This document shows, piece after piece, positions 46,941-58,316 of a DNA stretch of 64,000 nucleotides (its first letter is position 1; every line of letters begins with the position of its first letter). The notes below the pieces were generated by a model. The model saw only the letters and a program-made list of their open reading frames with translations. It had not been told where the DNA came from and did not search any database. Origin of the DNA: Humulus lupulus (taxonomy: Eukaryota > Streptophyta > Magnoliopsida > Rosales > Cannabaceae); contig NC_084802.1 of assembly GCF_963169125.1 (NCBI RefSeq), positions 39,764,607 to 39,828,606 on the forward strand, read 5' to 3'. A program made the translations under genes and the position numbers.

Positions 46941-48657
46941 CCTTTTAGATTTGCTGTTTGAAGACACCGAACAACCTATTATACCAATATCTCAAGTTCC
47001 TCATCCTCAGCCAAATCCATCGACCAACTTTCCTAGAACAAACCCTTCTACTAGCCATCCTAGACATAAACCAAAAAAACGAAAAACTCTAATGGGCCAA
47101 GTAAAGCATGTTTCCTAAAGAAAGAAAAAGAGCTCAGATCATCACATTGGTCAATATGCGGCCAATGCTGAAGGTTCTACAACCAACCCTCAGCCAGAAA
47201 CCAACGAGCAAGCTTTTGAGCTGCTCCTTACGCACGCCCTTATCAAAGTTGGCATTAAAAAAACGGATGTACCCTGGTACATTGTCCCTCCTAGCGTGAT
47301 CTCAAGCAGGATGGTTGCCAAATATCCGAAGAAGTATGGGCTTACTGGGATAATCTTACACAAGCCCTTAGCCGACCAGAGGGCCATTGTGCCTGGATGT
47401 GCTTATAACGTCTGATTGAGGTACAACATCAAAACAGGGGCAGTCTTTCCTCTTCATGATTACTTCAGGGAGGTCGCAAACTATTTCGGCATAACCCTAT
47501 TCTAAATAACCCCGAATTGATACAAAGTACTTTCAACACTCTATATCCTTTACTATCATATGAGATGGCCCGAACCTACTCCTCACAAGATCAATTACTT
47601 CTTTGATCTCTATTCAAATGCTAACCAGAATAACATAGGGTTTTTCCATTTCTACCACCAAGAAACCACTCGCACCTTCCTCATAGACACTACCTACAAA
47701 TCCAATGTAGTATTTTCTTACAACTGATCTGGTCACAGACAATCTGTCCTTTACCTAAGGAGGTAATTTCTTCTTTTCCTGATCTTTTCTCTTTTACTGG
47801 TCACTCGTTTATGTCTGCCATAGTTTTCTCCTCCGATTTAGGCCCATGGTATCGACCTGAACCTACCTAGGCTATGATGGAGAGGGCCACCATCTTGTCC
47901 AATCTGAAACCTATCGAGATGAGTGTCAAAGAACTAGTCATGGAAAATAACATAAGGCTAGTCGATCTCCTCGAACCCCACTAGGATGTAAAAGAGTCAA
48001 TTGCAGAGAGTGTCACTGGCGAAGGCACTGGGGAGAAAATACCATCAGACTAGCCTGAAGATGTCTACCAACCGCCTAGGCATCGAGAAACTGGGATCAA
48101 CATCAGAGAGTCCTGTGTAATTCCCCGTCCAACACCAATTCACCAATTCCTCCCACTCATGGAAAAGGGAAACAAAAATTGCCCGAACACCCTGGTCGAG
48201 TAGAAGATTCATCTGAGGGTGAAAATGGTATGACTTTTTCTATACTCCTTGGAACTTTTCCCATCCCAAATATCTTGTTCGATAGGGACGCTAATTTTAT
48301 TTCTTCAACCAGTAGCTTTAATTCATATTTCTTTGAGGGAGATAATGCATGTTGTATGAGAATAGTTTAGAAAATGTAATAACCAATATTTGTAGATAAG
48401 GTATTTTAACTATAATCACACTTCATACTTATTTTTCATTCTGGTCGTGTATACTTGACTAACAATTTGTTTCTTTTGCAGTCATGTACGCCCCTAATGC
48501 TTTCAACATTACGCCTTGGGCGATGCCTCTGCTAGCACGAAAAAATAGAGAAGAAGAGAAATTTGGGCTACAAGTGGGCTCGTCTAGCTAAGAAACCTCG
48601 ACCAAGCGAAGTCCCTCTAACAAGAGAAACAAATCCACCACCTTCAAAGATTACTAC
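46941..48657 (+). pseudogene. Element I: 'putative gypsy type transposon' (Transposase_28-like) protein, broken
   Basis: Main frame pieces: FELLLTHALIKVGIKKTDVP, YIVPPSVISSRMVAKYPKKY, FPLHDYFREVANYFGITLF, then FHFYHQETTRTFLIDTTYKS (47215-47760). A plausible intron (47763-47842) is followed by MERATILSNLKPIEMSVKEL and RLVDLLEPH (47880-47985). The FPLHxFxREVxxxFG-ITPNxxKxL pattern matches the plant family PF04195 as I know it. Stops occur at about 47415, 47503, 47518 and 47983; at least one fits CAG to TAG. Cut at 48657 by element G. Confidence 0.65.
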
Positions 48658-50932
48658 TGTAACGTCCCGAAATTCCTAATAAGGCTTAGTGCCTAGATCA
48701 GCGGGTTAGGATGGCCTAATTAGATTTATTTGTGGTTTATTGAATATTTATGTGATTATGTGAATTGCATGAGTTATATTATAATATGTGATTATGTGAA
48801 TTGCATGAGTTATGTGTATTAAATGTGCTTAAAATCTCGCTTTTATTAAAAATGGGCATTTTTTGTAATTTTGCCCAGTTGAGGGTATAATTGTAATTAT
48901 ATGTATTATATGTTTCAACCCAAATTATTATGTGAATATATTTGAGATATTCAACATGAGTCTGTCCTTTTAAGCAATTAGCGGCAAAGTCACAACATGG
49001 ATTAATACCCGACTTTGGGTGAGCCTAGGTGTATTTTGTTAATTTCGTGAATTACCAGGAATTATTGGAGTATGAGTTATATTTGGGGGTTAATATTGGT
49101 ATTTTGAGGATTAGTGGAATTAATTGGGAATTGTCACTGAAATTTGAGGTTTAGTGGGAAATTGGTGCCAATGACCTTTTTGCCCTTGAGGGGCTTTGAT
49201 GGGGGAGTTGTAAGGTAGGGGCATTTTGGTCTTTTTAGGACCCTTAAGTAGGAAATAAGCTAAGTGTTGAGCACTTAGCTCTGTCCCATATACTCTCCCT
49301 CTCATTAGCTCACTTTGAGATTTTGAGAAATTCTTCCTAGAATATCAAGCCTAGAAGCAACCTTTGGTTATATTTGAAGCTTGTTCTTGAGGAGTAGGAG
49401 ATGCCAAGCTAGGGAATTCAGCTTGGGATTCGAGTTTCTAAGAGGTAAATTTCTGGTCTTAAAACTCATTGAGTTTTCTTAGGGTGATTTTCGGAAAATC
49501 TTTGAGTATTGTGTTTTGGTAGTTCTAGGGTGTGTTTTTGGGTTTATTGATGTTGTAAGACTGGTTTGGGGTCATTTGGTGGTCGAAACTCTGTTGGGTA
49601 GTGGTTAAATTTGGATTTATGGTCGGTTTGCGATTTATGAAATCACAAGTATTTGGGTTTTCGCAGTAGCACCGTGACGCTTGGTAGGAGCGCCGCGACC
49701 TATTTGAAGTTGGGTTACCCTTGGACTGCCTAAGGGCAGCGTTGCGGTGGAAAATAGAAAAATTTTATGTGTTAGTTCTCTGCTAAGAGGGGTGTCGCGA
49801 CCCTTAGTGGTGGCTGCCATGACGCACAAGGCTTGGAATTTCAGGTGGGCCTCTCGGTGTGGGGCGCTATGGCGCTAAATGGGGATTTTTAAATATGTTG
49901 ATTTTGGGTTTCAGGAAACCTATTCAAGGAGCTCGGGAATGATTCTACTTCTTGGTTTAGCGGAATCTTAGGCCCCTAAGGCTAGGGCTTGGTCGTGAAG
50001 CTCTCCGTCGGTTTAGTTCTTGATGGATGTTCCTTAATGTGTTGTGACTAGGGGTTTCTTCTAGGCTTGGGAGGAAAGGATCGTGCTCAGGGTCGCCTCT
50101 CCTTATTACTCAAGACTCGAGGTAAGAAAACTACACTTGATTTGAGATTAGGGCTTGAGCTCCGATTATTGAACTTGGTTATAGCCACACTTGGAATGTT
50201 TGTTTAAACATGAACGAATGTATTATGTATAGTTGTGTTATGTGTGAAATGCATATATGTTTGTATCTGGTTGGAAAGCTTGGCTTGTAAGTCATGGTCG
50301 AAATTAGCATGTGGAATGCAGCCCGTTATGGGTGGGCCAATCTGGAAGTACGATATGCGCTTGTACGACTCTATAGCCGCTTGAAAGAAAAGAGGGTTGT
50401 ATGGGCTCATGTGGCTCTATGGCTGGATAGATGGATTGAATGCCTACTTGATTGTTGGTTCTAACTGCTAAGAATGTTATTAATGATTTATAACCTGTCG
50501 AATATAGATTCTTTTGATTTTGAGTTTTCTTGCTGAGCTTTAGCTCACGAGTGCTACGTGGTGCAGGTAAGAGGAAGGAGAAGTTGGACCAGCCAAGAGT
50601 TGGAGAGCTTCGGGGGCAATGTTTACATATGCGGCTTGCTCGATCACCACGATTGAGACTTGTTTTGAGGATCTAGGACCAGAGTTCATTTTGCCACTTA
50701 GGACGGCTACTTAGTGTTCTGTTTACCCTGTACCTGTTTGTAAACTCTTTTTTTGGACCCCTGTATATATTGAACTCTTTTAATAAAAAGTAATATTCTT
50801 TTAGCTAAATTTTTTAATACCTAACCCTTTAATTAACGTTAATTATACGTTTAATTCCAAATGACTTGAATATCAAGTTGAGCACTATTTTAAATACAAA
50901 ATGTAACGGTCCCTGATTAGTAGGGCATTACA
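48658..50932 (+). mobile_element. Element G: 5' LTR of a plus-strand Tekay-like element, 2,275 bp
   Basis: Runs from TGTAACGTCCCG to TAGGGCATTACA, followed directly by a PBS and gag, so this is a 5' LTR. It carries the shared 74-nt block at 50525-50598, but with AGA where other copies have a stop. GC-rich spots (GCGCCGCGACC, 49690) resemble those in B's LTRs. Left flank ACTAC (48653-48657) would be the target site in element I. Confidence 0.9.
50525..50598 (+). other. Conserved 74-nt LTR block shared by Tekay-like LTRs
   Basis: The same 74-nt block, without any indel, lies in LTR A (20123-20196, minus), both LTRs of B (21587-21660 and 28895-28968, minus) and solo LTR K (59334-59407, minus). 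Its core is TTCTTGCTGAGC, GGCTCACGGGTGCTACG and TGGTGCAGGTAAAGG. It reads in one frame as FLL-LGSRVLRGAGKGK-KLDQP followed by a stop in all but G. It contains CAG/GTAA, like a splice donor. Function unknown; see findings. Confidence 0.7.
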
Positions 50933-50935
50933 ACT

Positions 50936-50947
50936 TGCTATCAGAGC
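50936..50947 (+). promoter_or_regulatory. Element G primer binding site
   Basis: TGCTATCAGAGC, directly after the 5' LTR, differs at one base from the initiator tRNA-Met PBS TGGTATCAGAGC. Confidence 0.8.
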
Positions 50948-51407
50948 TTACAAGGTTTAATGGTTCCTAAAGATTGGCTAGGCATGTACACTCATTGCTG
51001 AAGATAAGCTTGACTCATGGTTCGGTAACAAATGATGTGATAATGTGCTTAATTGTTTAAATGAAGTATATATATGCCTTATCTGCATGCTTGAATAGGG
51101 AGCATAAGGTTTACTGATGAGGTCTGGCTCTTGACTGCTATGTGAATATGAAAAGATGTGCTTATCAGCACTAATGTTGCTTATGAATATTATGAACGTG
51201 CTTATTAGCACTATGATTGAGCATGAACGTGAAAATAAATGCTTAATAGCACGAGTGTTGTTTGTGAAAGCTACTAAAGTGCTTATTAGCATTGTTATTG
51301 CATTTGTATGCTTAATTGTTCAGTTTTTGGACCGTTTGGTGGTGTTGGGTACCATCATCATTACCTGATGAGTCGAGTCATTGATTGCAGATATACTTGG
51401 AGAGTTA

Positions 51408-52262
51408 TGCCTCCAAGGCAATCAGATCGACTAGCCAGCGCTGAAATCCTGGCTAGAGATGATGACCAGGGTCAGAACCCTTCACCAACCCTTGAGAACT
51501 AGCAGCAGAAGTTTGCTGAAATGCAAGCTAGACTACAGAGACAAGAGGATGAGATCCACTTGTTGAGACAACAAGTTCTCCTAGGGAATGATGCACAAGT
51601 TGTGCCACCTGCCGTGGCACTGGTTTTGTAGTAGCAGCCAGGGGCTGAGAATAGGTGGGAGCCTTTATATGAACAATTGAGAAAGCAACACCCTCCTACC
51701 TTTGAGGGAGGGCCCGACCCACTACGAGCTGAGTAGTGGATGAGTATCACCACCTCTATCATGGTCTTTATAAGAGTGGTAGGTAACAACAGAGTGGCAT
51801 GTGCCACGTATATGGTTCAGGAGGATGCCCGATTCTGGTGGGTGGTGGTATCCCAGACTAGGGATGTGACTACAATGAGCTGGGGAGAGTTTAGAGACCT
51901 GTTTAATGAGAAATATTTCAACGATGCAGTTAGAGTTACAAAAGCAGATGAGTTTACCAATCCGGTTTCAGGGCACCATGATAGTGACAGAGTAGGCTCT
52001 GAAGTTTGATAGGTTGGCCAAGTTCTCTTCTGATTTGGTGCCAACTGATGTAACAAGAAAGGAACGGTTTATTTGAGGGATAAATACTATGATAGCCCGG
52101 GATGTAAGGATCACCTTTGTACCTGGGGTTACGACTTATGCTCAGGTAGTAGAGAAGAACCTTATTGCTAAGGGCACAGAGAACAATATTTGGCGTGAGA
52201 GCGTCGCCAGGTGAGATACAAGGAGGGTGGTACCTCCATTTGTAGGATCTGGTAAGGCTGGA
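51408..52262 (+). pseudogene. Element G gag, truncated by LTR H
   Basis: Starts MPPRQSDRLASAEILARDDD and continues with QKFAEMQARLQRQEDEIHLL, LRKQHPPTFEGGPDPLRAE and YMVQEDARFWWVVVSQTRDV. It is the same gag type as B. Stops occur at about 51500, 51629/51632 and 51733, plus a frameshift near 51965 and later stops (FDRLAKF region 52007, then FI* and SP-R*). Several stops fit CAG to TAG. Ends abruptly at LTR H (52263); no pol of G is present in the window. Confidence 0.85.
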
Positions 52263-54290
52263 TGTAACGACCCAAATTTCCTAATAAGGCTTAGGGCCTT
52301 GATTAGGGGGTCAGGATGGAAAATCTTGGAATTATATAATTATGTGATATATATGTGTATCATTATGTGAATATGTGAGTTATATCATAATATGACTAGA
52401 TATGCATGTTTAGGTGTATTAAATATGCATGTGGGCATATTTGGCATATATGTGTGGTGCTTCATTATTATTTGGTTATGCTAAGGTTACTCAACACGAG
52501 AAATCTAGTGGGAAAGTCACAATGGGATTTATACTTGACTCGAAGTGAGTCAAGGGGTATTTAGCACATTACTGGGATATTGGGTAATGGGAATAAATAT
52601 TTGATGATAAATTGGGAGTTAGTGAGATCGGGGGAAATTCTAGAAGTTTTGACTATTTTACCCCTGGGGGCGTTTTTGGGACCCCGAGCATTAGGATTTG
52701 CTTAAGGTTACTTAAGCTCGAAGTAACCTGGTTGAATTATAAAAAGAACGTTCAAAACATTCTCTCTCCCCCCGGTTCCATTTTCGAAGGCAACTTGAGT
52801 TTTAGGACTCGGATTCAAGCAAGGACCGAGGCATAGCGATTCTAGGGAAGATTAAAAGCATATTAGCCAGAGGATTTAGCTGGGAAATGACTCAATCGGA
52901 GGTAATCCAAGTCTTAAGTTTTAATTTTTTACGCTTTGATTGGATTTTATGTTTTGATGAGTTTTTGGATGAATATAAGCTTGGGTTTTATTGGTTTTGG
53001 ATAATTAGGATGTTTGGGAACTTTGATTTTGGGATTTGGAGATGTTTGGATAGGTTTTTGGAAGATTTTTAAATGAGAAAATGGGGGTTTTCTGGCTGGA
53101 TTCGAGGTCGAGCCACGATTCTGTTCTTAGGCGCCGCTGCTCAAGCTTGAAGAAGCAGGTGATGGGGTTGCTCGGCTATTTGAGCTGCCGCTCCATTGGG
53201 GAGAGCTGCAGCTCTAATGCAGTCAGAGAAGGATTTTTTGGCCTGGCTTGAGGGAGCTGTGACTCTAATGTTTGGGGGCATGACTCAAAAGGGGAAAAGT
53301 GACCAAAGTGAGATTTTAGTCATGGGAACTTAAACCTAAGGGCTCGGGATCTATCTTACTTCCCGGTTTGGTAGGATTCGACGTCTTGGAGGCTAGGACT
53401 TGGTTTGGAAGTATTTATTTACTCATTTTGATGGGTTTTATATTATGGTTGTGACTAGGTTATCGCTAGGGGCTTGGAAATAGGATTGTGCTTGTGACTC
53501 ATTTATTGGTAACCTGTGCTTGGACCAAAGGTAAGGAAACTGCACCCAGTATGTGATGCATAAGATACATGTGATTAGGGCATGGAATGAATGTTGAATA
53601 CGAGATTTATCAGAACTTGAGTCTCTATAAATGTGCATGTTCACAAATATGCTAGTGATTGTTGAGTAAGCATGCTGAATGCCTTGTATTTGGATATATG
53701 ACATATGATATATACCTTGTTGCATTGCTTACTTGTGAGTGGAACTAACCTATGAGTCAGGAATCGGCAATGGTGTCTGTACTGACTGTGAAACTGTGAC
53801 TTATTAGTCAAGTTCGGCAGTAGTACTGAGCACTGTTCATATGGTATTGGCTTATGAGTCAAGAACAGTATTAGCGTGTTTAACACAAGCCGAAAAGATT
53901 AGATTTAGTCGACATATGCATGAAATACTTGAGCGACCCTAAGTTCGATGAAAACAAAAATACTTGTCTAGTCTAAAGGCTAGTTACATAGTGCCAGGGC
54001 TATAAGCTCAGGTGACTGAAACGTCACATGGCTAGGAGGGCATGGAACCTCAGAGATAGACTCATTAGTCATCTACATCGAGATAGACTCATTAGTCATC
54101 TACACAGAGATAGACTCATTAGTCATCTATACAGAGTGTGACACATTAGTCACCTATACAGATGTGACTTATTAGTCACCCACATAGAGATAGACTCATT
54201 AGTCATCTATACAGGGTGTGACTCATTAGTCACCCACACAGAGATAGACTCATTAGTCATCTATTCAGGGAGCATATCCCCAGAGATTGA
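52263..54290 (+). mobile_element. Element H: plus-strand Tekay-like LTR inserted in G's gag
   Basis: Starts TGTAACGACCCAAATTTCC and is colinear with LTR G through landmarks such as GGCTTAGGGCCTTGATTAG and GTTGTGACTAGG. It belongs to a diverged subfamily. It ends without an LTR terminus at about 54290, just after a minisatellite and before the position where the 74-nt block would be expected. So it is truncated. Left flank CTGGA (52258-52262) would be the target site. Confidence 0.8.
54053..54275. repeat. 27-bp minisatellite in LTR H, eight copies
   Basis: The core GACTCATTAGTC begins at 54059, 54086, 54113, 54140 (GACACATTAGTC), 54166, 54193, 54220 and 54247, with period 27 (one step of 26). 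A further copy at 54289 marks the truncation point. Two flavours alternate: AGATAGACTCATTAGTCATC and TGTGACTCATTAGTCACC. Isolated precursors occur at 53797 and 53850. There are no unique spacers. Confidence 0.95.
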
Positions 54291-55608
54291 CTCATTAACC
54301 TGTCAACCTCTTCCTTTAAGGCTTGTTGCCTTTCAACATCTAGCAATCTCCTCTTCTGTTGCTTTGGAGGAAAGGTCTTGTCTATGTTTAAGTTATGACT
54401 AATTATAATGGGTCTGATTTCGATCATATCCGAGTGGGACCAGGAAAACACATCCTGGTTTTCCCGTAAAAATCGTGTTAATTGTTATTTCACATCCTTA
54501 GCAAGGTTCTTCCCAATATTTACCACATTGAGTTGCACATCTTTAAGCTTTTCTATTGGTTCAATTTCAGTTTGGTCTTTTGCTGTGTGAGGGTCAATCT
54601 CGTCTTCAATCTCAAAAACCATTTCTTCTATCCATTCGAGTATGACCTGCGCTTGTGCACTGGGTTGACCCTTTCCTCTCATGTAAATGTTGTAACATTC
54701 CCAAGCTTCCATCTAATTACCCTTCTATTGGTCTGAGTTCATCTTGGTCTTCTGCTATGTGAAGTTCAACCTCGTCTTCAATCTCGAAATCCATTTCTTC
54801 TATCTCTTCGAGTATGACCTGCGCTTGTGCGCTTGGTTAACCCTTTCCCCTCATGTAAATGCTATAACATTCCCGAGCTGCCAACTGATCACCCTTCAAC
54901 GTCCTAATTCCACCAGGTGTTGGAAATTTAACAGCCAAAAGACGTACTGATGTTGCTGCCCTCACCCCAATTAGGGTTGGTCTCTCGAGCAGTACATTGT
55001 AGGCCGAAGGCGTGTCTACGACTATGAACTCGAACATTTTGGTTACCAAGATCGGATATTCCCCTAACATTACAGGAAGCTCGATGGCCCCAGTACTTGC
55101 AATCCCTTCTCTTGAAAACTAGTACAGGGTTATTACGCATGCTTTAAGGTCTCAAATTGATAACCCCATTTTCTCCTGCGTAGTTTTATACAAGATGTTC
55201 ACTGAGCTCCAACTATCAGCTAGTACTCGGTGAACCCTCTTATTGGCGAGCTGGATGGAGATCACCAAAGGATCATTATGTGGGAACTGTACGTGAGAAG
55301 CATCTTACTCAGTGAAAGTTATTGGCTGAGATTCGATATGTTGTTGTTATGGAGCTCGGAGCTCCAGGACGTAAGGGGAACTGTCTTCAGTCTTTAGTTC
55401 TTGAACATATCTCTTCAAGGCATTTTTGCTCATTTCGACTATATGGCTCTTTGAAGATGGTTATTGCATCTTCTCCATCAATCAGAGGTGGCCAATTATC
55501 TTCTTGAGATGGGGTGCCTCGAGTTGAGGTGGTGTAACAGGCTAAGCTGGTGTGGCCCTTTGATTTTGTGGGATCTGCCCTTGGTTATTACCCCTGTTTC
55601 GAACATAT
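54291..55608 (-). pseudogene. Element J: Tat-like Ty3/gypsy gag C-terminus, protease and RT start
   Basis: Leftwards from 55608: gag tail, [20 protein letters not shown], a protease with DSWSS where Tat-type members have a DNGSS/DGGSS motif, then FEFIVVDTPSAYNVLLERPT and VKFPTPGGIRTLKGDQLAAR ECY (54837-55070). A segmental duplication of about 125 bp follows: the MRGKG-PSAQAQVILE-IEEM-FEIEDE unit occurs at 54840-54725 and again at about 54710-54590. Then ISHNLNIDKTFPPKQQKRRL and ALKEEVDRLM, the RT N-terminus (54451-54300). Stops and frameshifts throughout. It is cut by LTR H on the left and by copia E on the right. Confidence 0.75.
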
Positions 55609-57852
55609 TGTTGGGAATAATTTCCTTAAAACAATTGTAGTTTACAAATATTTTAAATGAAATCAATAACTGAATTGAATTATTTTATATAAAGTATGTC
55701 CGATATTATGTTGATAATATTAAGTAAATATCATAAAATTCCAAAGTTTATCTATGTGGTCTTAATATCATATTCGTATGAGATGATAGAGATTAAGATA
55801 ATAAACTTTAAACAATTCGCAGTAAAATAAATTTATAGAATCTTTAGATTTATTACAGCTAGTACGGTTCACTAGTATTATGAATACAAGTAACCTAGAT
55901 CCGGGTCACTAGTGTAGTAGGACACTTTAGTGAATGTACTTTATATATAGCGATATATAGAACTATACCAGATGTGATTTGTTAATACTTATTTATACAC
56001 TGTTTCATAGTATTAATCAAACACATCAAATGATGATCATATACACGATGATCTTAATTCTAAGGTTACTGTGAACTCCTATATATGTCATCTGATCCTT
56101 TGATTCATGCGTTAAGGTTTGTCAGAATGATCTGGCCAAGAACAATTGTTTTGGGGACTCAATGATATATATGGTTTGGGACATAGTTTAACAGATATGG
56201 AATCTATACCTTCTTATAGATTGAATAATTGTTCCCTATTAGGTTGACTTTTGGAAGAGAAAGGCTTTGAGCGCTCACGTCACAAACTTGTTGTGACACA
56301 ACCTTCACTAGTAAAGTCAATAATGCACTAGGAACAAGATATAGTTAAAAGGGTAAAACATTAATTTTATCCCCTTTTAATTATGAATCATTAATAGAGT
56401 ATTAACGTTATATGTAATGATTATATCAATGGACACTTTATTCTTTAGTAAAGTACTCTGTAAATATATGTCTATAATTATCAAGAGTTCAATCTCATAT
56501 TTATAGTGGTGTAATCATGAAATTAATAAATATGATTATTTAATCAAAGAGCTTTGATCAATAATCTAATATTTATTAGAGCTTGATATTGTAGGTCAAT
56601 AGGTCCTCATGGTGACTCTATCAACATCATATCAAGGTAATAGTTGATACAAGGGTAAAACTGTAATTTGGAAATTTGAGAAGAATTTTATTCTTTTGGT
56701 CTAATATACAATTATATGATAAATGAGGTTGAATAATTAATTTGGAATTAATTATTAAATTTAAAAAAAATATTTTTATTGATTTAAATATATAATTTCG
56801 ATATATATATATAAATAAATTGATTAATTTTTAAAACTAATTATTTTATTTGAGTGGGAGAAAAAAAAAGGGTAAGTCAAAATAGTTTTTGATTTATTAA
56901 ATTTTAAAAAGATGATGATAATGATGATCATCAATTTGAATTTGAATTTAAAATTTAAAATTAAAAATTTGAGATATGGTTGTGATTTTTTCTTTAATAA
57001 TATAATACCATATTTTGTGGAAGGAATGATTTTAATTAAATAAATAAATAAATAAAAGAAAAATGTAATATCCCTGAAAGGGAATACTGCTATACACGCA
57101 TGACACAATCCAGAGACTATGCCATGAGTGTAGCAGTGTACTGGTAAAGTATCAGTATTGTTTTTATTTATTTTTAATTAATTAATAATTTAAGAATAGA
57201 TTTTTTCACATTTGGTAAGTTAGATATTTACCTAAATCAATTCCTATCATTATTATGAAATTATTAATATATTACTATTATTATTAGGAATAATAAGGTA
57301 ATATATAATCTTTATATTTATTATCGAATAACAAGAAGAAAACAAGAGAGTGGAGAATAAGAAAAAGTTTCTGAATTTGTCCGACAAGAAATTGTTGTCA
57401 TCTTCTTCTTTTATTCTAACCCTTCTGAAGCCATAATCTAAGTTCTCATGTGTTGAGATATACTTGTGATTTCTAAATTACAAATCCACGTTCTCTATGT
57501 GCCCACACACATCATGAGGTGTAGAAAGCACTCTGAAAGATCGTGGTTTGAGACTCAAAGCATTGGATAGGAAGATCGATATATATATATACGAAATGAC
57601 TCAAGGAAACTTGGTATGCTTCAAGAGGTAAATATTTCTATTTTTGAATATTTTATACATGTGCATATGATATATATAAGAATGTGTATATTTATATATA
57701 TGTTGCATGATTAGTAATATTGCATATTAATGTTTCTGTCTGTATATTTTCTTGAACATATAAATTGTTTATATGAGAGATGGAATTTTTTTGTGTTTAT
57801 AAACTGGGCCCACCACGCATTTTTGTTGTGCACTCTGATTGTTTTTCCAACA
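55609..57852 (+). repeat. Element E 5' LTR, 2,244 bp
   Basis: Runs from TGTTGGGAATAATTTCC to GATTGTTTTTCCAACA, with TGTTGG/CCAACA inverted ends. It is colinear with D's LTR in reverse. AT-rich with no gene inside; a minus-strand open frame at 56824-57108 is low-complexity. Confidence 0.95.
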
Positions 57853-57854
57853 AT

Positions 57855-57866
57855 TGGTACCAGAGC
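57855..57866 (+). promoter_or_regulatory. Element E primer binding site
   Basis: TGGTACCAGAGC, two bases after the LTR end, differs at one base from the initiator tRNA-Met PBS TGGTATCAGAGC. Confidence 0.85.
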
Positions 57867-58085
57867 AGGTCATTAATCTCTGCATATTATTAATTGTTGT
57901 GTTGGACTATGTACTTTTTTATATTATATGTGATATATGTTTGAATGGATGGATGTTTATATTGATGATTATAGATTCTTAAGGGTTGTTTATAATAGTG
58001 ATTTTGGGTTAATGAATTGTTCTTAAAATTTATAGATGAAAAATGTAAGTCATTTTTGGGGCATACGAATTTTGTAATTTTTCTT

Positions 58086-58316
58086 TTCAAATTCTGGATG
58101 AAATTCTGAGTTGGCCCGAGCCCCGAGCCCCGAGCCCTGAGCCATGCCCCTGCACCTACGCACACCACGTCGTGCCTGCCTAGTCGCGTGCCCCTGCCAG
58201 TCCGTGCTGCCCAGGCGTGCGGCCGTGCCAACTCCACCCCGAGTCGTGCAGCCTCCACCGCCGGACCTCCATGTCGCCGCCCCAAATTGGTACACACCTA
58301 GGGTTTGTATCAACAA
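58086..58316 (+). other. GC-rich island in the copia leader
   Basis: About 230 bases with far higher GC than the surrounding AT-rich DNA, starting with a triple GAGCCCC/GAGCCCT tandem and containing many CG dinucleotides. It lies between the PBS and the gag-like sequence. Open frames on the minus strand (57890-58316) are compositional and unlike any family I know. Confidence 0.7.

Noticed and set aside
54053..54275. Regular 27-bp repeats that could suggest a CRISPR-like array
   Set aside because: Repeats are directly tandem with no unique spacers, lie in an LTR, and the DNA is plant nuclear.
56824..57108. 94-codon minus-strand ORF in copia LTR E
   Set aside because: Lys/Ile/Phe low-complexity translation of AT-rich LTR sequence; not preserved in D's LTR.
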